Positions 1 through 8,117 of a stretch of DNA of 57,246 nt are shown piece after piece (positions within the stretch are counted from its first letter, which is position 1; each line of letters begins with the position of its first letter). The stretch is from Brevibacterium permense (GTDB lineage Bacteria; Actinomycetota; Actinomycetes; Actinomycetales; Brevibacteriaceae): the NCBI RefSeq assembly GCF_025506275.1, contig NZ_QYCP01000072.1, forward strand, positions 1-57,246. The letters are read 5' to 3'. A model generated the notes under the pieces. It saw only the letters and a list, made by a program, of their open reading frames with translations. It was not told the origin of the DNA and searched no databases. The position numbers and the translations under genes are program-made.

Positions 1-84
1 CACTAGTGGTGACGCATCGCGGCGGAGGGGAAGAATGTTGACTGAGTCGTTATCCGAGATCAGAGCGCCGGAAATTGCACGAAG

Positions 85-128
85 CTCCCAAACAGAAGGT
101 TGGGGGTTCGAATCCCTCGTGGCGCACA
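85..128 (+). other. 3' half of a tRNA-like gene; candidate attachment-site remnant
   Basis: The stretch reads as anticodon loop (85-91), 3' anticodon strand ACAGA, five-base variable region, a T arm (GGGGG, TTCGAAT, CCCTC) and a 3' acceptor strand GTGGCGC plus A. Neither a matching 5' acceptor (GCGCCAC) nor a 5' anticodon strand (TCTGT) lies to the left: the five bases before the loop are CGAAG. Similarity therefore starts at the anticodon loop, a common crossover point for tyrosine-type integrases. I infer an att scar with the element, or the rest of the tRNA, left of the window. A tRNA with an unusual insertion truncated by the window edge cannot be excluded. Confidence 0.55.
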
Positions 129-135
129 GAAGGAG

Positions 136-174
136 AGTCCCTCACCTGGCAGAATCGCCGGTGAGGGACTTTTT
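136..174 (+). terminator. Rho-independent terminator after the tRNA fragment
   Basis: An 11-bp perfect stem (AGTCCCTCACC at 136-146 with GGTGAGGGACT at 160-170), a 13-base loop and a run of five T form a canonical intrinsic terminator. It lies eight bases beyond the tRNA-like 3' end, where a tRNA gene's own terminator would be. Confidence 0.85.
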
Positions 175-286
175 CGTGTGCCCGGAGTCAGGCCGATCTG
201 ATGGGCTGATGATGGGTTAATGACCAGAATGTGTGTACAGGATGGCCCGCTTGCCCAGTAGGCAGTAGGGCAGGACCGGGTTGAAC

Positions 287-1045
287 ATGACTACTGATCT
301 GAAGGTTGGGGTTCTGTTGGGTGCTGAGATGAGGAAAGCCCGCCGTCACCGGGACGAGCTCGGTGAGGTCATCGAGGTGTTCGCCGACCGCCCAGGACCG
401 AAGACGGTGACGGGGGTCGTCCTTGGGTGGGTGCTCTTCACAGCTCTGACATTCATCAACCCCGGGGAGACGCCGCTGGTGGCGATTGCTCCGGGCGTCA
501 TCTTCGCGGTGATGTTCGGTCTGATCCTTCTCTTTCTCTCGGGTGAGCGGCTCATTGTCTGCGAACGAGGGATCCTTGTCGGCTCCATTGCCCCGGGGAT
601 TCGTCCCTACGCCATTCCCTATCAGCAGATCACGCCCGGCAGCATTGCCGGGGTCGCCGGCGCGAACAGATATCTCAAAGAGGTCGGACTCCAGGGACAG
701 ATCGCGCAGTCGACCCTGCGAGCGTCCTGGTGGACGAAGAACGGTGTCCACTTCGTCGCCTGCTCGGCCGAGGATGCCAGGCGCGGACGCAGACGTTTCA
801 CGCTGGCCCTCGACCCGATTCCTCGGTCGATCGACGGCCGGTGGATCTGGTTTGCAGGGACAGGTCGGCAGTCCGCGAGGTCGGCGGTCGAGGTGATCGC
901 TCAGGCCGCCTCGGCGGCGGGATATCCGCAGCTGGCCCAGGCCGCGCTCAACCGCGTAATCGTCGAGCTGACCGGCAACCCCGAGGACGCAGCACGCCAA
1001 CTGCCCGGCCACCCTCCGGTCCACGGGGACGGGCGGTCGCGATAG
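287..1045 (+). CDS. Hypothetical membrane protein
   Basis: About 252 residues, family not recognised. A charged N-terminus (about 40 residues, RKARRHRDE) leads into two hydrophobic segments (about residues 43-60 and 64-84, separated by a short Pro/Gly turn), followed by a soluble C-terminal domain of roughly 160 residues. That shape resembles small bacterial proteins with two membrane helices and a PH-like domain, but I see no diagnostic motif. A TTG at 281 sits 5 nt after AGGA and gives two more residues; the ATG at 287 is used here and an ATG at 329 is a third option. It stands alone on the plus strand. Confidence 0.7.
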   Translation: MTTDLKVGVLLGAEMRKARRHRDELGEVIEVFADRPGPKTVTGVVLGWVLFTALTFINPGETPLVAIAPGVIFAVMFGLILLFLSGERLIVCERGILVGSIAPGIRPYAIPYQQITPGSIAGVAGANRYLKEVGLQGQIAQSTLRASWWTKNGVHFVACSAEDARRGRRRFTLALDPIPRSIDGRWIWFAGTGRQSARSAVEVIAQAASAAGYPQLAQAALNRVIVELTGNPEDAARQLPGHPPVHGDGRSR

Positions 1046-1060
1046 GACAGCGATGTGGGA

Positions 1061-1095
1061 ACGCGACCGTCGATTCGTTGAAACGACGGTCGCGT
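1061..1095. terminator. Inverted repeat between convergent genes
   Basis: Perfect 12-bp arms (ACGCGACCGTCG at 1061 and CGACGGTCGCGT at 1084) with an 11-base loop lie between the convergent ends of the membrane protein gene and the stress protein gene. There is no long T tract, but position and symmetry suit a bidirectional terminator. Confidence 0.6.
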
Positions 1096-1117
1096 TGCCG
1101 GGCGGTCGACGGTGAGC

Positions 1118-1477
1118 TCAGTCCTTGACGGCGAGCACCGGGACCGGAGAGTCGAGGAGCAGTCTCTGGCTCACCGAGCCGATGAGCATCTTGCCGACCC
1201 GAGACCGGCGGCGCATCCCGATGACGAGACGTTCGACATCTGAACGTTCGTCGAGTTCGTCGAGGACCGCCTCGGCGGGATCACGATCGCCGCGGCCCTT
1301 ACGGGCGACGACGGTATAGCTGATTCCGCTCTCGTCGAGCGCAGAGGTGTCGAATGACGCGGCGATGCCGAGCGGGACGATGACGAGATCGGTGTCGAAG
1401 AGTTCGGCTTCGGCGATGGCGGCGGTCAGCGCGGCCGCGCCTTCAGCTCGGTCAGTGACGGCGACGAGGATAGACAT
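1118..1477 (-). CDS. Universal stress protein, UspA family
   Basis: A 119-residue single-domain Usp protein. The N-terminus MSILVAVTDRAEG is the usual first strand with the nucleotide-contacting Asp. The C-terminal GMRRRSRVGKMLIGSVSQ followed by PVPVLAV matches the ATP-binding G-2X-G-9X-G(S/T) motif, so it is probably an ATP-binding Usp. The start at 1477 is set by GAAGGAG seven bases upstream; an upstream in-frame extension lacks such a site. It follows the inositol transporter gene by 131 bp on the same strand and may be transcribed with it. Function in stress physiology is inferred from the family only. Confidence 0.85.
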   Translation of the reverse strand: MSILVAVTDRAEGAAALTAAIAEAELFDTDLVIVPLGIAASFDTSALDESGISYTVVARKGRGDRDPAEAVLDELDERSDVERLVIGMRRRSRVGKMLIGSVSQRLLLDSPVPVLAVKD

Positions 1478-1608
1478 GATGGACTCCTTCGTGGGAGAGG
1501 TCTGACGGGGTAGTCGATGCTGCCGAAGCGGTGAACGACCGGAGGAACAGTGCCGGCGGACCGAATAGCTGCAAGGGAACGGATGGTTCCGGGTGGGGAG
1601 ATGCCACG

Positions 1609-3024
1609 TCACTCACCGTACTTCGTGCGGAATTCGGCCTCGAGGTCTTCGAGCGTCTTGTTCCTGGTCTCGGGGACGAAGAAGTAGATGAACAGCAGTG
1701 CCAGAACACCGAGTCCTGCGAAGAGGAAGAAGGTGTTCGAGATGCCGAGTCCGCTGACAACGCTCGGGAAGAACTGAGCGACGGCGGCATTGGCGAGCCA
1801 TAGAGCGAAGACGCAGATGCCCATGGCGAACGAGCGGATCTTCAGCGGGAAGATCTCGGCGAGCATGAGCCATACGAGCGGTCCCAGCGTTCCCTGCATG
1901 GAGAAGACGAACAGGATGACGAACACGAGGATCGCGTAGGCCTTGAACGTGCCGTCAGGCAGGAACACGGCCGAGAGGCCGATAAGCAGATGGAAAGAGC
2001 TGGTGAGGATGAACCCGCCAAGGAGCATGAACCGCCTCGGCAGGCGGTTGATGAGCATGATCCCGACGGTGACGCCGAGGACGGAGAAGAGTCCGTTGAA
2101 CGTGTTCGCGATGATCGCGGCATCTGCGGAGAAGCCGGCATCGGTGAGCAGCTGGGTGCCGTAGTACATCACCGAATTGATACCGGTCAGCTGCTGAGCG
2201 ACGCCGAGGCCGACGCCGATGAGGACGAGTCTGAGCACCCATTTCGAGGCGAGGTCCGACACCCCACCGGTTTTGGCGACTTCTTCCTGCTCAGCGAGGA
2301 GTTCGACCTCTCTCATTTCGGCCTCGGCACGTTCGTCGGACCGGACCTGTTTGAGGACCTCGAGCGCCTGACCATCGCGCTTCTTCGAAATCAGCCAACG
2401 CGGACTCTCCGGCAGGAAGATCATGCCCACAAGCAGTGCGATTGCCGGCAGCACGGCGACGGCGAGCATATAGCGCCACACATGATCGTGTTCACCCCAT
2501 ACGTTGAAGATGACCGCATTGATGACGAAGGCCGCGAACTGACCGACGACGATCATCACCTCATTGCGGGTCACGAGTGATCCGCGTTTCTCAAACGGTG
2601 CGAGTTCGGCCAGATAGACCGGTACCGTCGTCGAAGCCGCGCCGACCGCCAGGCCGAGGAAGAACCGGGCTCCAGCGAGGAACTGCCAGTTCGGTGCCAA
2701 CGAACACGCCAGAGTTCCGACGATGAAGAACATCGCCAGAAGGATGATGTTCGATCGTCGCCCGAAGGCGTCGGAGAGACGTCCGCCGGCGACTGCGCCG
2801 AAGGCGGCTCCGATGGTGAGGAAGCTGACGACGAGGCCCTCGGTCCGCGGAGTCAGTCCGAAGTCGTGCGTCAGCGGTTCGAGGGCGCCGTTGACGACTC
2901 CGGTGTCGTAGCCGAACAGCAGGCCGCCGAACGTGGCGACGACGGCGATGATGCCCAGGCGTGAGGTGTGGGGACCCCTGGTGTCGGGCGGAAGTTCCAC
3001 CAGCGATTTCACTTGATCGCTCAT
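1609..3024 (-). CDS. iolT: MFS sugar porter, probable myo-inositol/proton symporter
   Basis: A 471-residue, 12-helix transporter of the sugar porter family. Signatures include GGRLSDAFGRRS after helix 2, PESPRWLISKKR before the central loop and PETRNKTLEDLEAEF at the C-terminus. Its place as last pathway gene of the iol cluster points to inositol uptake, as for C. glutamicum IolT1/IolT2, with which the motifs agree; substrate is inferred. The start at 3024 is chosen because AAAGGAGAG lies 9-10 bases upstream; ten residues further upstream there is no such site. A 201-bp gap from iolH holds a hairpin and may contain a separate promoter. Confidence 0.85.
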   Translation of the reverse strand: MSDQVKSLVELPPDTRGPHTSRLGIIAVVATFGGLLFGYDTGVVNGALEPLTHDFGLTPRTEGLVVSFLTIGAAFGAVAGGRLSDAFGRRSNIILLAMFFIVGTLACSLAPNWQFLAGARFFLGLAVGAASTTVPVYLAELAPFEKRGSLVTRNEVMIVVGQFAAFVINAVIFNVWGEHDHVWRYMLAVAVLPAIALLVGMIFLPESPRWLISKKRDGQALEVLKQVRSDERAEAEMREVELLAEQEEVAKTGGVSDLASKWVLRLVLIGVGLGVAQQLTGINSVMYYGTQLLTDAGFSADAAIIANTFNGLFSVLGVTVGIMLINRLPRRFMLLGGFILTSSFHLLIGLSAVFLPDGTFKAYAILVFVILFVFSMQGTLGPLVWLMLAEIFPLKIRSFAMGICVFALWLANAAVAQFFPSVVSGLGISNTFFLFAGLGVLALLFIYFFVPETRNKTLEDLEAEFRTKYGE

Positions 3025-3098
3025 GGCGTTCACTCTCCTTTGAATGATTCTCAATCGTTCCGCCGCGGTAGCGCTGAATTGCGGCGCGACGGGGGAGC

Positions 3099-3122
3099 CG
3101 CACCACGTCGTGGCGGTGCGGT
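3099..3122. other. Hairpin in the iolH-iolT gap
   Basis: CCGCACC at 3099 pairs with GGTGCGG at 3116, with further partial pairing inside (CACG/CGTG). No T tract follows. It may attenuate read-through from iolH to the transporter gene or stabilise an mRNA end. Confidence 0.4.
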
Positions 3123-3225
3123 TGAGGTTGGCTATTCAGTAGTGGTGCGGATGGTGCGCTTATGTGGTTCGATCAGTGGGTACGAGCCAGCCCGACGACG
3201 CGGGGTCGGCTCGGTGCTGCGATTG

Positions 3226-4110
3226 TCAGACTGTCGGACCTCCCTGCTCTCTGATCAGGTCATCGATTCGTCGCTTCTGAAAGCGGCTGACTGACTCGTT
3301 GTTCTCGTTCTCGGCAAAGACGTTGGACACGATGAGGGACTCCGGAAGGTCGAGGAAACCCGTCCGCTGCAATGCGGCGAAGAGTCCGTCGAAGTCGACG
3401 TCGCCGTCTCCGACCTTGAGATGCTGGTGCACTCTCGCCGAGGTGGTCGGCGGATTCGCGATGTACCGCAGCCCGTGTGAGGCCCGGTGATCGTAGGCAT
3501 CGGAGATGTAGACCGCGCGGAGCCGTGGCCCGAGTTCGTCCGCGAGAGTATCGAGGCAGTCACCGTAGTGGAAGGTGTGCGGGGCGACGTAGACGAAGCC
3601 GATGGCGTCGGAGTCGAGGCCGCGCAGGACCCGCCACGCCTCGTGCCCGTCTTCGACGAAGTCATCGGGGTGAGGGTCGAAGTTGAGCTCCATCCCCTCC
3701 TTCTCGATGATCGGCAGCAGCTCGTCCATCGACCTGTAGAACGACTCCTCGGAGTCTTCGAACGACTCGGGCCTGCCGCTGAACTCGGTGTTGATGGTCC
3801 TCACGCCGAGGTCGACGGCGATCTCGATGACGCGGCGGAAGTTCTTCACCGCCGCGGTCCGCTTGGCCTCATCCGGCCAGGCGATCCGCTGCACCGGCAG
3901 CAGCGCCGGGACGGAGATGCCGGCGGCGTCGACGGCCTGCTTGAAGCGCCGAATGAGATCGCGGTCCATCTTCGGGTACCGGAAGTGGGTGGCGAAGTCC
4001 GGGTGCGGGGTCAGCTGCAAGTGCTCGAACCCGAGGTCCGCAGTCGCGGCTGGGAAGTCGAGCAGCCGGTGCGTATGGTGCAGCGGCGTGGGATCGTAGG
4101 CGATCTTCAT
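3226..4110 (-). CDS. iolH: IolH-type TIM-barrel sugar isomerase/epimerase
   Basis: 294 residues, AP endonuclease 2-type TIM barrel. The N-terminus MKIAYDPTPLHH, the internal TINTEFSGRPE, NFDPHPDDFVEDG and RVHQHLKVGDGDV agree with what I recall of IolH from C. glutamicum, including the metal-ligand pattern expected of this fold (Glu in NTEFSG, Asp/His in DPHPDD, His in HQHL, late Glu). The exact reaction of IolH is not firmly established; a role in inosose or deoxyinosose conversion is inferred from context. It starts at ATG 4110 behind TGGAGC and follows iolG after 36 bp, so the two are probably cotranscribed. Confidence 0.85.
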   Translation of the reverse strand: MKIAYDPTPLHHTHRLLDFPAATADLGFEHLQLTPHPDFATHFRYPKMDRDLIRRFKQAVDAAGISVPALLPVQRIAWPDEAKRTAAVKNFRRVIEIAVDLGVRTINTEFSGRPESFEDSEESFYRSMDELLPIIEKEGMELNFDPHPDDFVEDGHEAWRVLRGLDSDAIGFVYVAPHTFHYGDCLDTLADELGPRLRAVYISDAYDHRASHGLRYIANPPTTSARVHQHLKVGDGDVDFDGLFAALQRTGFLDLPESLIVSNVFAENENNESVSRFQKRRIDDLIREQGGPTV

Positions 4111-4146
4111 GAAAGCTCCAGATGATCTGGTGAGGTGAGCGGTCGG

Positions 4147-5175
4147 TCAGCGGTAGAAAGCAGGGGTGTCGGGAATGTCGAGAGTGCGCGGCTTCCCATC
4201 GAGCAGTGAGGCGACGCCCTCCTCGCAGGCCACGGCCACTTTGTACCCGTCCCACGCCGAGGGGCCGGCGATGGTTCCCTGCCGCGCGGCATCGACCCAT
4301 GTCTGCACCTGGTTGTCGTAGGCCGTGGCGAAGCGAGTGGTGAAGTCGGCGTGCTCGGCAACACCGGACCGTCCCTGATGCCACAGCTGCATACCGTGGG
4401 ACTCTCCGATCCGGGCGATGCCGGAGTCGAAGACCGCCTCGGTGGTCACCTGGTAGCCGAACTGGATGCTCACGTTCATCTCGAGATCGACGAGCGTTCC
4501 GTTCTCGAGCTCCATGAGGACCAGGATCGGCTCCTTGAGCCGTTCGGGAGTCAGTCGATTGCGGCGGGCGTGTTTGACCTCGAGGCCGACGATCGGCGAG
4601 CCGGCCAGCCACGGCACGACATCGAACTCGTGGACGACGGAGTCGTTGATGAGTGATTCCTGCTGATATGAGTCGGGCACCGCCGGATTGCGGTGAGCGC
4701 AGCGGAGCATGAGCAGCTCACCGGCCTGCTCGTTCGCGACGAGTTCCCGCAGCTGCCGGTATTCGGGGTCGAAGCGGCGCATGAAGCCGACCTGGATGAG
4801 CTGACTGCCGGTGGTCTGTTCAGCCTCGAGGACCCGCCAGGACGATTCCGGATCCGTCGTCAGGGGCTTCTCGCAGAGGATCGGAAGGCCGGCGGAGAGG
4901 CAGGGCAGGAGAACCTGCTCGTGGAGGAATCCGGGGGTGGCGATGAGAACTCCGTCGACAGCGCCCTCGTCGAGAGCGTCTTCGATGCGGGCGTATCCCT
5001 TGGCACCTGGTGCGTCCTCCAGCGCCGAGGCGCGCCTGACCTCATCGGGGTCGACGATGGCAGAGACCCTGGCTCCGCTGGTCGTCGAGGTGATGCGCTT
5101 GACGTGGTCGGCTCCCATCATGCCTGCGCCGACGACGCCGACGCGGAAGTCTCGTGGTTGGGCGGAATCGTTCAC
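4147..5175 (-). CDS. iolG: Inositol 2-dehydrogenase (Gfo/Idh/MocA family)
   Basis: 342 residues. The Rossmann N-terminus has VGVVGAGMMGADHV, followed by the family's EKPL motif (catalytic Lys) and a C-terminal alpha/beta domain with NDSVVHEFDVVPWL. It oxidises myo-inositol to scyllo-inosose with NAD+, the first step of the pathway. Start choice: AGGAG abuts a GTG at 5181 but stands six bases before a second GTG at 5175, so 5175 is preferred, giving MNDSAQ. It is located 30 bp after iolE and before iolH. Other Gfo/Idh members act on other sugars, but cluster position makes the inositol assignment likely. Confidence 0.88.
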   Translation of the reverse strand: MNDSAQPRDFRVGVVGAGMMGADHVKRITSTTSGARVSAIVDPDEVRRASALEDAPGAKGYARIEDALDEGAVDGVLIATPGFLHEQVLLPCLSAGLPILCEKPLTTDPESSWRVLEAEQTTGSQLIQVGFMRRFDPEYRQLRELVANEQAGELLMLRCAHRNPAVPDSYQQESLINDSVVHEFDVVPWLAGSPIVGLEVKHARRNRLTPERLKEPILVLMELENGTLVDLEMNVSIQFGYQVTTEAVFDSGIARIGESHGMQLWHQGRSGVAEHADFTTRFATAYDNQVQTWVDAARQGTIAGPSAWDGYKVAVACEEGVASLLDGKPRTLDIPDTPAFYR

Positions 5176-5205
5176 TGTCACTCCTGTGTGTTCGTGGTCT
5201 GATGG

Positions 5206-6120
5206 TCAGCGGTCGACGACCGCGGCTGATGTCGAGCCGAGGATGGTCTCCAGGGTGCGCTGAGCGATCGGGAACGGAGCGTCGACGCTGCAGCCGAACA
5301 TGTCCTGTTCGACGATGGCGAAGGTATTCTCGTCAAGGGCGGCGACGGCCTCGATGATCGGGTCGAGAGGCGGGATCCCCTGGTCGGGTTCGACCATGAT
5401 CCCCTCGGCGACAGCGTCACCGAACGGGGTATCGGACTTGAGAACGTCGAAGATCTTCACCGGGTCGACCTGCTTGAGGTGGAGGTACCCGATCCGGGAC
5501 GGGTGATCGTTGATGAGCTTGAGGTTGTCTCCGCCGTAGTAGGAGAAGTGTCCGGTGTCGAGGCAGAGGTTCGTGAATCGTTCGTCAGTGAGCTCGAGGA
5601 AGCGTTCGACCTCCGAATGTGTGCCGACGTGGGAGTCTGCGTGGGAATGGAACTGCTGATGGAGACCGTATTCTTCGTACAGCGCCTTGCCGAGTGCGTC
5701 GTGCCCGGCGGCCATTCGCGACCACTGTTCGTCGTCGAGGATGCGAGGCTCGAGGGCCTGACCGGTCGTGTCCGAGCGCCACAGGTCGGGGATGACGACG
5801 ATGTGCTCGCCTCCGAGACCGGCGGTCAGCGCCGCGACTGCTTCGGCCTGCTTCCAGGCACGGTCGAACTGGTCATCGGTCTTGTGGAATCCCGTGAACA
5901 CGGTCCCGCCGGAAAGCTTTAGCCCGCGGCTGCCGAGCTCTTCGCGCAGCTGATCGGGGTCTGTCGGCAGGTAGCCGTAGGGGCCGAGTTCTATCCAGGT
6001 GTAGCCGGCCTCGACCACCTCGTCGAGAAAACGCTGCCAGGGAACCTGGCCGGAGTGGTCGGGCAGCCAGACTCCCCAGGAGTCGGGAGCGGTGCCGATG
6101 CGAAGCGACGGCGTTGTCAT
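5206..6120 (-). CDS. iolE: Inosose dehydratase (TIM barrel)
   Basis: 304 residues. The opening RIGTAPDSWGVWLPD, then PWQRFLDEVVEAGYTWIELG and GPYGYLPTDPDQLREEL are characteristic of actinobacterial IolE; HVVIPDL-like, LCLDTGHFSYYGG and YLHLKQVDP segments carry the metal-binding Asp/His of this barrel. The reaction expected is dehydration of scyllo-inosose to the trihydroxycyclohexane-dione used by IolD. Start at ATG 6120 follows AAGGAATC; the reading frame stays open upstream into iolD's tail but without a ribosome site. Related TIM-barrel isomerases can look similar, hence not full certainty. Confidence 0.82.
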   Translation of the reverse strand: MTTPSLRIGTAPDSWGVWLPDHSGQVPWQRFLDEVVEAGYTWIELGPYGYLPTDPDQLREELGSRGLKLSGGTVFTGFHKTDDQFDRAWKQAEAVAALTAGLGGEHIVVIPDLWRSDTTGQALEPRILDDEQWSRMAAGHDALGKALYEEYGLHQQFHSHADSHVGTHSEVERFLELTDERFTNLCLDTGHFSYYGGDNLKLINDHPSRIGYLHLKQVDPVKIFDVLKSDTPFGDAVAEGIMVEPDQGIPPLDPIIEAVAALDENTFAIVEQDMFGCSVDAPFPIAQRTLETILGSTSAAVVDR

Positions 6121-6214
6121 GGGTGATTCCTTGGTGTCGGTGGTGTTGTTCTGAATCGAGGGCGGGGCCGCGTCTCGAATCGGCTTGCGTGATGTGCAGG
6201 TGACCTGAACGCGG

Positions 6215-8116
6215 TCAGAGCAGCGGTCGCTGTGTGCTGCGCTCCTCCTCGTAGGCGGCGCGGGCGTCCTGGGTCTCGGGCATCGTCGAGGCGGCGGCGA
6301 CGGGCACGTCCCACCAGCCCTCGCCGTTGGGGGCGTAGACCAAAGGGTCGGAGTTGATGTGGATGAGCGTCGAGGTCTCGGCGGCACGGGCCGCTTCGAC
6401 CGCCTCGGCGAGTCGGGTGCTCGCGGACGGCCCGGGGTCGATCTCGACGACATCGATGCCGTAGGAGCGGGCGTTCGCGGCGAGGTCGACGGGCAGGATC
6501 TCGTCGGTGCGGAACTCGGGAGATTCGCCGTCGTACTTCCGGTACCAGGTGCCGAACCGCGGTGCGCCGACCGTCTCGGACAGGTGCCCGATCGAGGCAT
6601 AGCCGTGGTTCTGGACGAGGACGACGACGAGCTTGAGTCCTTCGGCTACAGCGGTGACGAGCTCAGTGTGGAGCATAAGGTAGGAGCCGTCTCCGACCAT
6701 GACGACGACGTCCCGGTCATCGCCAGCGGCGTCGATGGCCCGCCGCACGCCCAGGCCGCCGGCGATCTCGTAGCCCATGCACGAGAACGCGTATTCGACG
6801 TGATAGCCGAGCGCATCGCGGGTCCGCCAGAGTTTCTGCAGGTCACCGGGCAGTGAGCCCGCGGCCTGGACGACGACGTCGCGTGCGCCCGTGGCGCGGT
6901 TGACGGCCCCGATGATCTCGGGTTGGCCCGGCAGCTCCGTGTCGGTGAGAGCGGTGGAGGCGTCGACCTCGGCGACCCAGCCGGCCTTCTCGGTTTCGAC
7001 CTTCCGGCTGTGCGCAGTGCTGACCCGGAAGCCGCCGAGGCGCTCGCCCAGACCCAGCAGACCGGATCGGGCATCGGCGACGATCGGATAGCGGCTGCCG
7101 TGCTTGTACGCGTCGAAGCTCGCGACGTTGAGGTTGACGAAGCTCGCCTCGGGATGGGCGAAGGCCGTGCGGCTCGACGTCGTGAAATCGCTGTAGCGGG
7201 TGCCCACGCCGATGATCACGTCCGCCGAGGCGGCGATGCGGTTGGCCGCGGCCGATCCCGTGGCGCCGACCCCGCCGAGGTTGAGCGGATGATCGTGATC
7301 GAGGACTCCGCCCCCGGCCTGGGTGGTGGCCACGGGAATGCCGGTCGCCTCGGCGAAGGACCTGAGTTCGTCCTCGGCCTCGGAGTAGAGGACTCCGCCG
7401 CCGGCGATGATGAGCGGTTCCTTAGCATTGCGGATTGCCTCGACCGCACGGTCGAGCGGTCCGGGCTCGGGCAGTGGGCGGCGGATGTGCCATTCGCGTT
7501 CGGTGAGGAACTCATCGGGGACCTCGATGAGCTCGGCCTGGACGTCCTCGGGCAGGGCGATGGTCACGGCACCCGTCTCGGCAGGATCGGTGAGCACACG
7601 CATCGCGGCAAGCGCGATGGAGAAGAGCTGTTCGGGACGGTCGACGCGGTCGAAGAAGCGCGAGAGCGGCCGGAACGCGTCCGTGACCTGCAGCGACGTG
7701 TCGTGCGGATGTTCGAGCTGCTGGAGGACGGGATCGGCGACGCGGGTGGCGAAGGTGTCCGAGGGCAGGAGGAGGACCGGCATGCGGTTGGCCGTGGCCA
7801 GGGCCGCGCCGGTGAGCATGTTCGCAGCACCGGGACCCACCGAGGCGGCCGCGGCGAAGGTCGAGCGACGGCGATTCATCCGCGCATAGCCCACTGCTTG
7901 GTGGACCATGGCCTGTTCGTTGCGACCCTGGTGGTAGGGCATGGCGATGGGGTCCTCGTGGCCGAGCTGGCGCAGAGCCTGACCGATGCCCGCGACGTTG
8001 CCGTGTCCGAAGATGCCGAAGGTGCCGGCGATGGCCCGCTGCCGGTTGTCACCGTCGACGGTGTACTGGCGCGACAGGAAGGTCATGAGAGCCTGGGCGA
8101 CCGTCATCGTGGTCAT
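6215..8116 (-). CDS. iolD: Trihydroxycyclohexane-dione hydrolase, ThDP-dependent
   Basis: 633 residues, full length for IolD. The N-terminal pyrimidine-binding domain carries GTFGIFGHGNVAGIGQAL and the glutamate-bearing segment around DPIAMPYHQGRNEQAM; the C-terminal pyrophosphate domain has VVMVGDGSYLMLHTEL followed by LVVVLVQNHGYASIG, the GDG...N thiamine-diphosphate/Mg motif. It opens the ring to 5-deoxy-glucuronate. ATG 8116 lies behind GAAGGAG and one base after the iolB stop, so the two are coupled. The 94-bp gap to iolE is the largest within iolC-iolH. Confidence 0.95.
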   Translation of the reverse strand: MTTMTVAQALMTFLSRQYTVDGDNRQRAIAGTFGIFGHGNVAGIGQALRQLGHEDPIAMPYHQGRNEQAMVHQAVGYARMNRRRSTFAAAASVGPGAANMLTGAALATANRMPVLLLPSDTFATRVADPVLQQLEHPHDTSLQVTDAFRPLSRFFDRVDRPEQLFSIALAAMRVLTDPAETGAVTIALPEDVQAELIEVPDEFLTEREWHIRRPLPEPGPLDRAVEAIRNAKEPLIIAGGGVLYSEAEDELRSFAEATGIPVATTQAGGGVLDHDHPLNLGGVGATGSAAANRIAASADVIIGVGTRYSDFTTSSRTAFAHPEASFVNLNVASFDAYKHGSRYPIVADARSGLLGLGERLGGFRVSTAHSRKVETEKAGWVAEVDASTALTDTELPGQPEIIGAVNRATGARDVVVQAAGSLPGDLQKLWRTRDALGYHVEYAFSCMGYEIAGGLGVRRAIDAAGDDRDVVVMVGDGSYLMLHTELVTAVAEGLKLVVVLVQNHGYASIGHLSETVGAPRFGTWYRKYDGESPEFRTDEILPVDLAANARSYGIDVVEIDPGPSASTRLAEAVEAARAAETSTLIHINSDPLVYAPNGEGWWDVPVAAASTMPETQDARAAYEEERSTQRPLL

Positions 8117-8117
8117 G

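Noticed and set aside
35..220. Small open frame over the tRNA-like fragment
   Set aside because: It runs through the T arm and the terminator hairpin and is not protein-like.
188..1024. 278-codon open frame antisense to the first membrane protein
   Set aside because: Arg/Pro-rich, no hydrophobic or domain pattern; the plus-strand frame gives sensible membrane helices.
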